From the NCBI GenBank assembly GCA_913057765.1, contig CAJXPH010000018.1, positions 1-20,614 on the forward strand: a stretch of 20,614 bases of DNA, in the 5' to 3' direction. This document shows, piece by piece, positions 1 through 6,520 of this stretch; the first letter of the stretch is position 1, and the number at the start of each line of letters is the position of its first letter. The translations under genes and the position numbers were made by a program. The notes below the pieces were generated by a model, which saw nothing but the letters and a program-made list of their open reading frames with translations, was not told the origin of the DNA and did not search any database. The DNA comes from an uncultured Campylobacteraceae bacterium. GTDB lineage: Bacteria; Campylobacterota; Campylobacteria; Campylobacterales; Arcobacteraceae.

Positions 1-48
1 CGAGATCCTCTCTGGTCTCGTGGGCTCGGAGATGTGTATAAGAGACAG
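1..48. other. Illumina Nextera i7-side adapter (contamination)
   Basis: This is library sequence, not genome. Bases 1-6 match the end of the P7 primer (CGAGAT). Bases 7-14 (CCTCTCTG) match the Nextera i7 primer index N708. Bases 15-29 are GTCTCGTGGGCTCGG, and 30-48 are the 19-base Tn5 mosaic end AGATGTGTATAAGAGACAG. Its GC content stands out against the AT-rich DNA that starts at 49. Adapter parts are identified from known kit sequences. Confidence 0.98.
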
Positions 49-134
49 ATATAAGTCTCTAAACCTTTTTTTTGTTCTTTAGTATACGCTTCATTATTGT
101 TATTTACTCTTGCGAAACTGAATATTTTAGACAT
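49..134 (-). CDS. Partial leftward gene, N-terminal 28 codons, unknown function
   Basis: An ATG at 134-132 on the minus strand opens a frame that stays open to the adapter junction at 49. It encodes 28 complete residues beginning MSKIFSFARVNNNNEAYTKE. A Shine-Dalgarno AAGGA (minus-strand reading of 141-145) lies 6 bases before the start, which is the main reason to call it. The fragment is short, polar and Asn/Lys rich, with no signal peptide or recognisable motif, so I cannot assign a function. It is divergent from ubiX. In Campylobacter jejuni flgA precedes ubiX in the same direction, so this neighbour differs from that order. In such AT-rich DNA a chance frame of this length is possible, but the ribosome binding site and codon use argue that it is real. 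Confidence 0.55.
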
Positions 135-170
135 CGTTATTCCTTAGACAATAAGTTTAATTATATATTT

Positions 171-176
171 ATTATA
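171..176 (-). promoter_or_regulatory. Possible -10 box for the leftward partial gene
   Basis: The minus strand reads TATAAT here, about 37 bases before the start at 134, preceded by T-rich DNA as is usual in Campylobacterota promoters. The whole region is AT-rich, so chance matches are common. Confidence 0.3.
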
Positions 177-218
177 AAACATATTGTTTAATTATAAATA
201 TATAAATGTTATACAGAA

Positions 219-233
219 TGATAATATATATCA
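219..233. promoter_or_regulatory. Candidate Fur/PerR-type operator
   Basis: The sequence TGATAATATATATCA matches the 7-1-7 Fur-family box TGATAATNATTATCA at 12 of 14 defined positions. It has perfect 6-base arms (ATGATA at 218-223, TATCAT at 229-234) around a 5-base spacer. It lies in the divergent interval between the leftward partial gene and ubiX. The AT-rich background makes false matches likely. Confidence 0.3.
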
Positions 234-300
234 TCTTAGTTTTTACTTAATTTTAAGTTTTTAAAAGTGCTTTTTATTATTTTTGATTTCTAACAAATCT

Positions 301-306
301 TATAAT
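301..306 (+). promoter_or_regulatory. Possible -10 box for the ubiX-cysE cluster
   Basis: TATAAT lies 66 bases upstream of the ubiX TTG and is preceded by a long T-rich stretch (about 263-295), the usual sigma-70 promoter shape in Campylobacterota, which lacks a strong -35. It is the best candidate between the divergent genes for the cluster starting at 372. Confidence 0.35.
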
Positions 307-371
307 TTGAAAATAAAGTGATTTTTAGCTAATATCTATTTCTTATTAAACATTATAAAAGGTTTTAAAAA

Positions 372-926
372 TTGAAATTAGTTGTTGCTATAACAGGAGC
401 TAGTGGGGCAAAGCTTGGTCTAAAATTTGTTAAAAATTTACCAAAAGAAATTGAAGCATTTATCGTTGTTTCAAAAAGTGCTAAAAAATCACTAAAACTT
501 GAAGAAAATCTTGATATTAACAAAGTGCTAAAAAATAGAGAAAATACTCATGTATTTAAAGAATCTCAAATAGAAGCACCTATTTCGTCAGGTTCTTTTA
601 AAACTGACAAAATGATAATACTTCCATGTTCAATGAATACATTAGCAAAATGCGCAGTTGGTATTTCTGATAATCTTATTACAAGAGCTTTTACCGTTAT
701 GCTAAAAGAAAAAAGAGAAGTAGTTATAGCCCCTAGAGAGATGCCTTTATCGGAAATTGCTTTAGAAAACATGTTAAAGCTTTCTAAATTGGGTGTGACA
801 ATTGCTCCTCCAACATTAGCTTATTATTCAGAGCAAAGTTCCTTAGATCAAATGGAAGATTTTCTCATTGGCAAGTGGTTTGATTTATTAAAAATAGAAC
901 ATAATTTATATAAAAGATGGAAATAA
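372..926 (+). CDS. ubiX: Flavin prenyltransferase UbiX
   Basis: UbiX joins dimethylallyl phosphate to FMN to make prenylated FMN, the cofactor of UbiD-type decarboxylases. In this lineage it serves ubiquinone/menaquinone-type or aromatic acid decarboxylation. The 184-residue length fits the family. Visible motifs are the N-terminal FMN-binding TGASG (8-12), SSGSF (72-76), the CSMNTLA segment (86-92) and PREMPL (121-126). The start is TTG, supported by AAAGG at 358-362 nine bases upstream; no in-frame ATG lies before the conserved N-terminus. It is the first gene of a cluster with coaD, tmk, hisS, speA, cysE and a permease, and its last codons overlap the region where coaD begins. The ubiX-coaD-tmk order is also found in Campylobacter. 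No UbiD partner is in the window. Confidence 0.93.
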   Translation: MKLVVAITGASGAKLGLKFVKNLPKEIEAFIVVSKSAKKSLKLEENLDINKVLKNRENTHVFKESQIEAPISSGSFKTDKMIILPCSMNTLAKCAVGISDNLITRAFTVMLKEKREVVIAPREMPLSEIALENMLKLSKLGVTIAPPTLAYYSEQSSLDQMEDFLIGKWFDLLKIEHNLYKRWK

Positions 927-928
927 AA

Positions 929-1432
929 ATGGCAAAAAATAAAAAAGACAAAAAAATGATTGCATCGTATAAAAAGGCTATTTATAGTGGAACATTTGAT
1001 CCTATAACAAATGGTCATATGGATATTATTACAAGAGCCGCAAAAATCTTTGATGAAGTAATCATTGCAGTTGCAAAAAGTGAAAGAAAAGGCCCTATGT
1101 TTTCCCATGAACAAAGAGTTCAATATGCTAAAGCGTCAACAAAACATTTAAAAGGTGTTAAAGTCATTGGTTTTGATACTCTATTGGTTGATCTAGCTAC
1201 TGATTTAGAAGTTAATACCATTATAAGGGGTCTTCGTGCTGTATCTGATTTTGAATATGAATTACAAATGGGATATGCAAACTCATCAATAAATGATGAA
1301 ATTGAGACACTTTACTTAATGCCAACGCTTGAAAATGCATTTGTTTCATCGACAATTGTAAGAGAAATTATTAGATTCGATGGTAAATTTTGTCATTTAG
1401 TACCCCAAGAGGTTTTAAAATGTATGCAGTAA
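929..1432 (+). CDS. coaD: Phosphopantetheine adenylyltransferase CoaD
   Basis: CoaD transfers AMP from ATP to 4'-phosphopantetheine, the penultimate step of coenzyme A synthesis in the cytoplasm. The product shows the nucleotidyltransferase signature GTFDPITNGH (residues 21-30, with the (H/T)xGH motif), RGLRAVSDFEYE (100-111) and SSTIVRE (140-146), all diagnostic. I chose ATG 929 (167 residues) because GGA at 919-921 sits at a suitable distance. ATG 917 overlaps the ubiX end and has no Shine-Dalgarno, and ATG 956 would leave a shorter leader closer to the family norm but has only a weak site. So the first 9 residues (MAKNKKDKK) are uncertain; they are lysine-rich and precede the conserved core. 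The gene overlaps tmk by 13 bases, which implies translational coupling. Confidence 0.93.
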   Translation: MAKNKKDKKMIASYKKAIYSGTFDPITNGHMDIITRAAKIFDEVIIAVAKSERKGPMFSHEQRVQYAKASTKHLKGVKVIGFDTLLVDLATDLEVNTIIRGLRAVSDFEYELQMGYANSSINDEIETLYLMPTLENAFVSSTIVREIIRFDGKFCHLVPQEVLKCMQ

Positions 1433-1986
1433 TAGAAGGTATTGATACAGCAGGTAAATCAACGCAACTTGATATTCTAAAAGAAAAACATCAAGAAGCT
1501 ATTTTTACAAAAGAGCCAGGTGGTACAGAAATTGGATTAAAATTGAGAGAAATGGCTTTAAATGGCGAAGCGAAGAGTAAAGTAGCAGAGATGTTCTTAT
1601 TTCTAGCAGACCGTGCAGAACATATTGAAGAAGTAATTAAACCAAATGAGAAGAATATGGTAATTAGTGATAGAAGTGTCATTAGTGGGATTGCTTATGC
1701 TTCTAATTTACCACTTGAAATTGTTACAACATTAAATTTAATTGCTACAAGTAATATTCTTCCAACACATATTATTTTACTTGAATTAACACCAGAAGAA
1801 TTAACAAAAAGATTAGCTGGAAAATCAAATGATTCTATTGAATCAAGAGGTATTGACTATCTTATCGATATTCAAAATAGAATGAAAAAAACAATTGAAA
1901 TGTTAGATTTAAATCATATATACATAGATGCTAGTTTAAGTATCGAAGAAATTGCACAAAAAATTGAGGAATTTATTAATGGGTAA
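1420..1986 (+). CDS. tmk: Thymidylate kinase
   Basis: Tmk phosphorylates dTMP to dTDP for DNA precursor supply. The 188-residue protein has the P-loop GIDTAGKST (7-15), TKEPGGTEIG (30-39), the DRS motif (84-86) within VISDRSVISG, and a short LID region around RLAGKSND (131-138). It strongly resembles the Campylobacter/Helicobacter type. The P-loop has Thr where many homologues have Gly (GxDGAGKS). ATG 1420 is chosen because it begins directly at the conserved MYAVIEGID and has AGAGG at 1409-1413. An upstream in-frame TTG at 1390 would add ten residues read out of the coaD end and is unlikely. Its start lies inside coaD, and hisS begins inside its own last codons. Confidence 0.93.
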   Translation: MYAVIEGIDTAGKSTQLDILKEKHQEAIFTKEPGGTEIGLKLREMALNGEAKSKVAEMFLFLADRAEHIEEVIKPNEKNMVISDRSVISGIAYASNLPLEIVTTLNLIATSNILPTHIILLELTPEELTKRLAGKSNDSIESRGIDYLIDIQNRMKKTIEMLDLNHIYIDASLSIEEIAQKIEEFING

Positions 1987-3202
1987 ACAAAATATTCAAA
2001 GCCTTAGGGGTATGAATGATATTTTAGGAAATGATAGTGAATTATTTACATATTTTATTGACAACGCTTCTAGAATTGCTAAGAACTATGGTTTTGGCTA
2101 CTTAGAAACTCCTATACTTGAAGAAACTGCACTATTTAAAAGAAGTGTTGGTGAGAGTTCTGATATTGTAAACAAAGAAATGTATCAGTTTATAGACAAA
2201 GGTAAGAATGACGTATGTCTAAGACCTGAAGGAACGGCTGGAGTTGTTAGAAGTTTTGTACAAAATAAATCAGACCGTGCAGGGGGGACTTATAGATGGT
2301 ACTACTATGGACCTATGTTTAGATATGAAAGACCGCAAAAAGGAAGACTTAGAGAATTCCATCAATTCGGCGCTGAAGTATTTGGAATAAGCTCTGTTTA
2401 TGAAGATGCAAATATCATTATGATGTTAAAAGATATTTTAGACTTTTTCAAAATTGGATTCAAACTTCAACTAAATTCTTTAGGATGTCCTGACTGTATG
2501 CCAGCATATAGACAAACCCTTGTTAAGCATTTAACAAGTTTCAGAGAAAAACTATGTGAAGACTGTGATAGACGTATTGAAACAAATCCAATTAGAGTTT
2601 TAGACTGTAAAAATGAAAACTGTCAAAAACTATTATACAATGCACCAAAAATCACAAATAACTTATGTGAAAGATGTGATACAGACTTTGAAAAACTAAA
2701 AGAAATTTTAGACTTCAATGGTATAGAATATGAAATAGATACAAACTTAGTTAGAGGATTAGATTACTATTCACAAACTGCGTTTGAATTTACTTCAAAT
2801 GAAATTGGAGCTCAAAGTGCAATCGCTGGTGGGGGAAGATATGACAGACTAGTTGAATTTTTAGGTGGAAGGCCTACTCCTGGAATTGGATTTGCAATTG
2901 GTATTGAAAGATTACTTGAATTAGTAAAAATGAATGAATCAAATGAAGATATAATTTATTTAGGCGCTATGAATGATGAAGCTTTAAATACATTAACCAA
3001 AGTAGCTAGTTCTAAAAGAGAAACAACTAAAACTTTAATTGAATACACTCCAAGAGGATTTGGTAAACACTTTAAATTAGCAGAGAAACAAGGAGCAACA
3101 ATAGTTGCACTTGTTGGTGAAAATGAATTAAAAGATGGATCGATTTACACAAAAAACCTTAAAACAGGTGAAGAAAGTACAATTAAACTAGAGGATTTTT
3201 AA
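1979..3202 (+). CDS. hisS: Histidyl-tRNA synthetase
   Basis: This class II aminoacyl-tRNA synthetase charges tRNA-His. In the 407-residue product I see the N-terminal SLRGMNDIL, motif 2 (FRYERPQKGRLREFHQFGAE, about 113-132), the histidine-specific LVRGLDYYSQTAFEF (about 258-272), GGGRYDRL (about 284-291) and motif 3 GIGFAIGIERLLEL (about 301-314), followed by a C-terminal anticodon-binding domain. The Cys-rich central insert (CPDC, LCEDCDRR, LDCKNENC, LCERC) is common in bacterial HisRS. Start ATG 1979 is set by GAGGA at 1965-1969 and the family N-terminus. It overlaps the tmk end by 8 bases. The next gene, speA, starts 2 bases after its stop. Confidence 0.95.
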   Translation: MGKQNIQSLRGMNDILGNDSELFTYFIDNASRIAKNYGFGYLETPILEETALFKRSVGESSDIVNKEMYQFIDKGKNDVCLRPEGTAGVVRSFVQNKSDRAGGTYRWYYYGPMFRYERPQKGRLREFHQFGAEVFGISSVYEDANIIMMLKDILDFFKIGFKLQLNSLGCPDCMPAYRQTLVKHLTSFREKLCEDCDRRIETNPIRVLDCKNENCQKLLYNAPKITNNLCERCDTDFEKLKEILDFNGIEYEIDTNLVRGLDYYSQTAFEFTSNEIGAQSAIAGGGRYDRLVEFLGGRPTPGIGFAIGIERLLELVKMNESNEDIIYLGAMNDEALNTLTKVASSKRETTKTLIEYTPRGFGKHFKLAEKQGATIVALVGENELKDGSIYTKNLKTGEESTIKLEDF

Positions 3203-3204
3203 TA

Positions 3205-5001
3205 TTGGAAAACTATGGTATTGATATTTGGGCAGATGATAATTTTATTATTGAGGATGGAGTAGTAAAATTAAGCTATGCCTCAAAACCTGCACTTATT
3301 ACTATGGTTAAAGAGATTAGAGAACAAGATTTTAAAGGACCCTTATTATTTAGGTTTCCTCATTTGATAGAAAAACAAATAGATAAGCTTTATTCATTAT
3401 ACGATAACGCAATAAATGAATATGAATATAAAGGAAAATTCAATGCTGTTTTCCCTTTAAAAGTAAATCAACTTCCTAACTTTTTAAATCCTTTATTAAA
3501 AGCAGGTAAAAAATATAATTATGGTTTAGAAGCAGGAAGTAAAGCTGAACTGTTTCTAGCAATGACTTATAATAAAATTGGGGCACCTATAACTATAAAT
3601 GGGTTTAAAGACAAAGAAATGATTCATTTGGCTTTTATTGCACAGAAAATGGGTCATAATACAACGATAATCATAGAAGGTTTAAATGAACTAGAAATGA
3701 TAATTGAAGTTGAAAAAGAAACAAACTTACCTACTCCAAATGTTGGATTAAGAGTTAGACTTTTTAATTCAGGAAGTGGAGCATGGGCAAAATCAGGTGG
3801 TATTGATTCTAAATTTGGATTAAGTTCAACAGAGATTTTAGAAGCTTTTGAGATGTTGGAAAAAAATAGTTTAGTTAATATTCTTACTATGATTCATTTT
3901 CATATTGGTTCAGCAATGAATACTATTAAACCTTTAAAAAATGCACTAAAAGAATCTGGTCATATATATGCAGAACTCAAAAATTTAGGTGCTAAAAACT
4001 TAAGTGCTATAAATATTGGTGGAGGAATGGCTGTTGAATATTCACAGTCACAAAGAACTACACAATATAACTTACAAGAGTTTGCAAATGATGTAATATT
4101 TACATTAAAAACTATTGCACGCCAAAAAGGTGTTGAAGAACCTAATATTTTTACAGAATCAGGAAGATTTATTGCTGCTAGTTCAACAGTATTAATTACA
4201 CCTGTTTTAGAACTATTTTCTGCGGAATATAATACTGAACATTTACGATTAAAAGAAAAGAACCCTCCTTTAATAGAGGAGTTAAGAGAACTTCTCAATG
4301 ATATAAATTCAAAAACTGCACTAGAATTCATGCACGATAGTATAGATCATTTAGAATCTCTTCTTAAACTTTTTGATTTAGGATATATAGATTTAGAAGA
4401 TAGAAGTAATGCTGAAGTTCTTACAAATTCAATCATAAAAAAAGCAATTTGGCTTCTAGAAGTTGATGACTATGAAGAATTAAAAAGAATTGATAATAAG
4501 ATACAAGAAAAATATTTACTTAACTTCTCTATTTTTCAATCATTACCAGATTTCTGGGGAATACAACAAGAGTTTCCAATAATGCCGATAACACACCTTG
4601 ATAAAAAACCAACAAGAAGTGCTTCATTATGGGATATAACTTGTGATAGTGATGGAGAAATTGAGTTCAATCCTGAGAAACCTCTATATTTACATGATGT
4701 AAACTTAGAAAAAGAAGAATATTATTTAGCCTTTTTCCACGTTGGAGCTTACCAAGATATTTTAGGAATGAGACATAATTTATTTTCTCATCCAACAGAA
4801 ATAAACGTGGTTTTTGAAAATGACGAAGTAAAATTAGAAAAGATTTTGGAGTCTCAGAAAATTATAGATATCCTTGAAGATATCGATTATGATACAAATG
4901 AGATTAAAAATATATTGAAAAATAATTTAGATGATAATACTTATAAAATTTTGAATAAATATTTAAATGAAAACAGTTATCTAAAAACAGCGTGGAGTTA
5001 A
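3205..5001 (+). CDS. speA: Biosynthetic arginine decarboxylase SpeA
   Basis: SpeA makes agmatine and CO2 from arginine, the first step of polyamine synthesis by the agmatine route. It is a PLP enzyme of fold type III. The 598-residue product shows the PLP-lysine motif FPLKVNQ (K86), GLEAGSKAEL, HFHIGSA (about 231-237), the phosphate-binding INIGGGM (about 270-276), ESGRF (about 318-322), the C-terminal catalytic Cys motif CDSDG (about 480) and a terminal GAYQ segment. The length is slightly below the roughly 630-660 of enterobacterial SpeA. The start codon is TTG, with GAGGA at 3191-3195 inside the hisS end. The stop codon is one base from cysE. Tight spacing places it in the ubiX-cysE transcript. 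Confidence 0.94.
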   Translation: MENYGIDIWADDNFIIEDGVVKLSYASKPALITMVKEIREQDFKGPLLFRFPHLIEKQIDKLYSLYDNAINEYEYKGKFNAVFPLKVNQLPNFLNPLLKAGKKYNYGLEAGSKAELFLAMTYNKIGAPITINGFKDKEMIHLAFIAQKMGHNTTIIIEGLNELEMIIEVEKETNLPTPNVGLRVRLFNSGSGAWAKSGGIDSKFGLSSTEILEAFEMLEKNSLVNILTMIHFHIGSAMNTIKPLKNALKESGHIYAELKNLGAKNLSAINIGGGMAVEYSQSQRTTQYNLQEFANDVIFTLKTIARQKGVEEPNIFTESGRFIAASSTVLITPVLELFSAEYNTEHLRLKEKNPPLIEELRELLNDINSKTALEFMHDSIDHLESLLKLFDLGYIDLEDRSNAEVLTNSIIKKAIWLLEVDDYEELKRIDNKIQEKYLLNFSIFQSLPDFWGIQQEFPIMPITHLDKKPTRSASLWDITCDSDGEIEFNPEKPLYLHDVNLEKEEYYLAFFHVGAYQDILGMRHNLFSHPTEINVVFENDEVKLEKILESQKIIDILEDIDYDTNEIKNILKNNLDDNTYKILNKYLNENSYLKTAWS

Positions 5002-5002
5002 A

Positions 5003-5776
5003 ATGGGCGAAGAAAAAACAGTTGAAGAACAAATAGATAAAATTGAAAAAGAAACAGAAAAAATTGGACTATGGAAACAGATAAGAGAAGATTTTTCTGT
5101 TCCAAAAATGAATGATCCTGCATTAAACTCAAATATTGAACTAATATTTAATTACCCAGGTGTTTGGGCAATTATTAACCATAGAGTTGCGCATAAACTA
5201 TACAAAAAGAATTTTAAAATACTTGGTCGAATGATTATGGGACTAACACAATTTTTATGTAATATGGATATTCATCCAGCAGCAACTATTGGAAGACGTG
5301 TATTTATTGATCATGGAATTGGTGTAGTTATAGGAGAAACAACTATCATTGAAGATGACGTTTTAATTTACCAAGGTGTTACACTTGGTGGAGTTAGTTT
5401 AAACAAGGGTAAACGTCACCCTACAATTAAAGCAAATTCTGTAATTGGAAGTGGTGCAAAAATTTTAGGAAATATAACTATTGGGAAAAATGGTAAAGTT
5501 GGGGCAAACTCTGTTGTTGTTTGTGATGTTCCTAAAAATTCTACTGCTGTTGGAGTTCCTGCAAAAGTTATAAAAAGAGATGATAAAAATGGTAAATTAA
5601 ATCATAATGATTTACCAGATATCAATAAAGAAATGTTTGAATACTTACTTAAAAGAGTCGCTTTACTTGAACATCATATGAATAAATGTGATGGATTAGA
5701 TTTAAGCAAAGAAGACCACGATTTAGAATGTATTTATAAAAAATTTATTACTGCGATGAATTCAATAAAAAAGTAA
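5003..5776 (+). CDS. cysE: Serine O-acetyltransferase CysE
   Basis: CysE acetylates L-serine with acetyl-CoA to give O-acetylserine, the committed step of cysteine synthesis. The 257-residue protein has an N-terminal helical domain (WKQIREDFSVPKMNDPAL, about 24-41) and a left-handed beta-helix made of hexapeptide repeats (about 89-200). The catalytic pair corresponding to E. coli Asp143/His158 is D89 in DIHPAA and H104 in FIDHGIGVVIGE; YQGVTLGG follows. The C-terminal tail after AVGVPAKVI (about residues 200-257) is longer and charged, with no motif I recognise. GGAG at 4994-4997 supports ATG 5003. The gene is followed 8 bases later by a TauE/SafE-type permease, a possible link through sulfur metabolism that is only inferred. 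Confidence 0.94.
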   Translation: MGEEKTVEEQIDKIEKETEKIGLWKQIREDFSVPKMNDPALNSNIELIFNYPGVWAIINHRVAHKLYKKNFKILGRMIMGLTQFLCNMDIHPAATIGRRVFIDHGIGVVIGETTIIEDDVLIYQGVTLGGVSLNKGKRHPTIKANSVIGSGAKILGNITIGKNGKVGANSVVVCDVPKNSTAVGVPAKVIKRDDKNGKLNHNDLPDINKEMFEYLLKRVALLEHHMNKCDGLDLSKEDHDLECIYKKFITAMNSIKK

Positions 5777-5784
5777 ATGATTAG

Positions 5785-6519
5785 ATGACAGAACTAATAC
5801 TATTTGGTATTCTAACTGGATTTATTTCTGGTTTTTTTGGTGTTGGAGGAGGAATGGTCCTTGTTCCAATGCTTGTAATGACTGGATACTTAATGAAAGA
5901 GGCAATAGCTATTTCAATAATGCAAATGGTATTTTCTTCTGTTTATGGTTCATTTTTAAATTCTAAGAAAATAAAAAGTGTTTTTAAAGATGGAATCATC
6001 ATTGGAATGGGAGGTTTTGTAGGGGGTCTACAAAATAGTTTTATTCTCTCAATTGTTTCAAATGAATTTCTACAATATCTCTTTATTCTAATAATTATCT
6101 TATCTATTGTAAAAATTTTTATATCTCCTGCAGAATCAAAAGAAGAGATAAAAAGACATAGCAAATTAACTCTTTTTATAATAGGTTTTTTTATTGGAAT
6201 TATTGCAATGAGTATTGGCGTTGGTGGCTCAATAATGTTAGTACCTATTTTAGTAGGCTTTATGCATTATGATATCAAAACTGCAACGGGGCTTAGTCTG
6301 TTTTTTGTAATATTCTCATCTGTTGCAGGATTTAGTTCTCTTGCAATCAATGATCAAATGCTATTTAATGAGGGATTTATAGTTGGAGCTGCCTCTTTAA
6401 TAGGTGTATACTTTGGAATAAAAATGAAAAATGTAACTTCATCAGGTTCATATAAACAATTTATATTAATACTAAACATCACAATACTTGGAACAATGAT
6501 TTATAAGACTTTTCTTTAA
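5785..6519 (+). CDS. TauE/SafE (TSUP) family membrane permease
   Basis: This is a polytopic inner-membrane protein of 244 residues with about seven to eight hydrophobic segments. It has the family's internal duplication: FISGFFGVGGGMVLVPMLVM near the N-terminus and IGIIAMSIGVGGSIMLVPIL in the second half, each with the GVGG(G/S) motif. Family members export or import sulfite, sulfonates, sulfoacetate or related anions. The substrate here cannot be read from sequence. Its place right after cysE makes a sulfur compound plausible. The Shine-Dalgarno is poor (the sequence before ATG 5785 is AAGTAAATGATTAG), so translation is probably coupled to cysE, whose stop is 8 bases upstream. An earlier ATG at 5777 reaches a stop after three codons. 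The gene ends one base from the stop of the convergent aconitase-like gene. Confidence 0.9.
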   Translation: MTELILFGILTGFISGFFGVGGGMVLVPMLVMTGYLMKEAIAISIMQMVFSSVYGSFLNSKKIKSVFKDGIIIGMGGFVGGLQNSFILSIVSNEFLQYLFILIIILSIVKIFISPAESKEEIKRHSKLTLFIIGFFIGIIAMSIGVGGSIMLVPILVGFMHYDIKTATGLSLFFVIFSSVAGFSSLAINDQMLFNEGFIVGAASLIGVYFGIKMKNVTSSGSYKQFILILNITILGTMIYKTFL

Positions 6520-6520
6520 A

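Noticed and set aside
1390..1419. In-frame TTG extension of tmk
   Set aside because: It reads through the end of coaD, has no ribosome binding site, and the conserved Tmk N-terminus begins at ATG 1420.
1952..1978. Upstream ATA/ATT-type extension of hisS inside tmk
   Set aside because: No ribosome binding site for it; ATG 1979 has GAGGA and matches the family N-terminus.
3960..4331. 123-codon minus-strand open frame inside speA
   Set aside because: It is a shadow of the speA coding frame: no ribosome binding site, biased composition, and the plus-strand protein has all family motifs.
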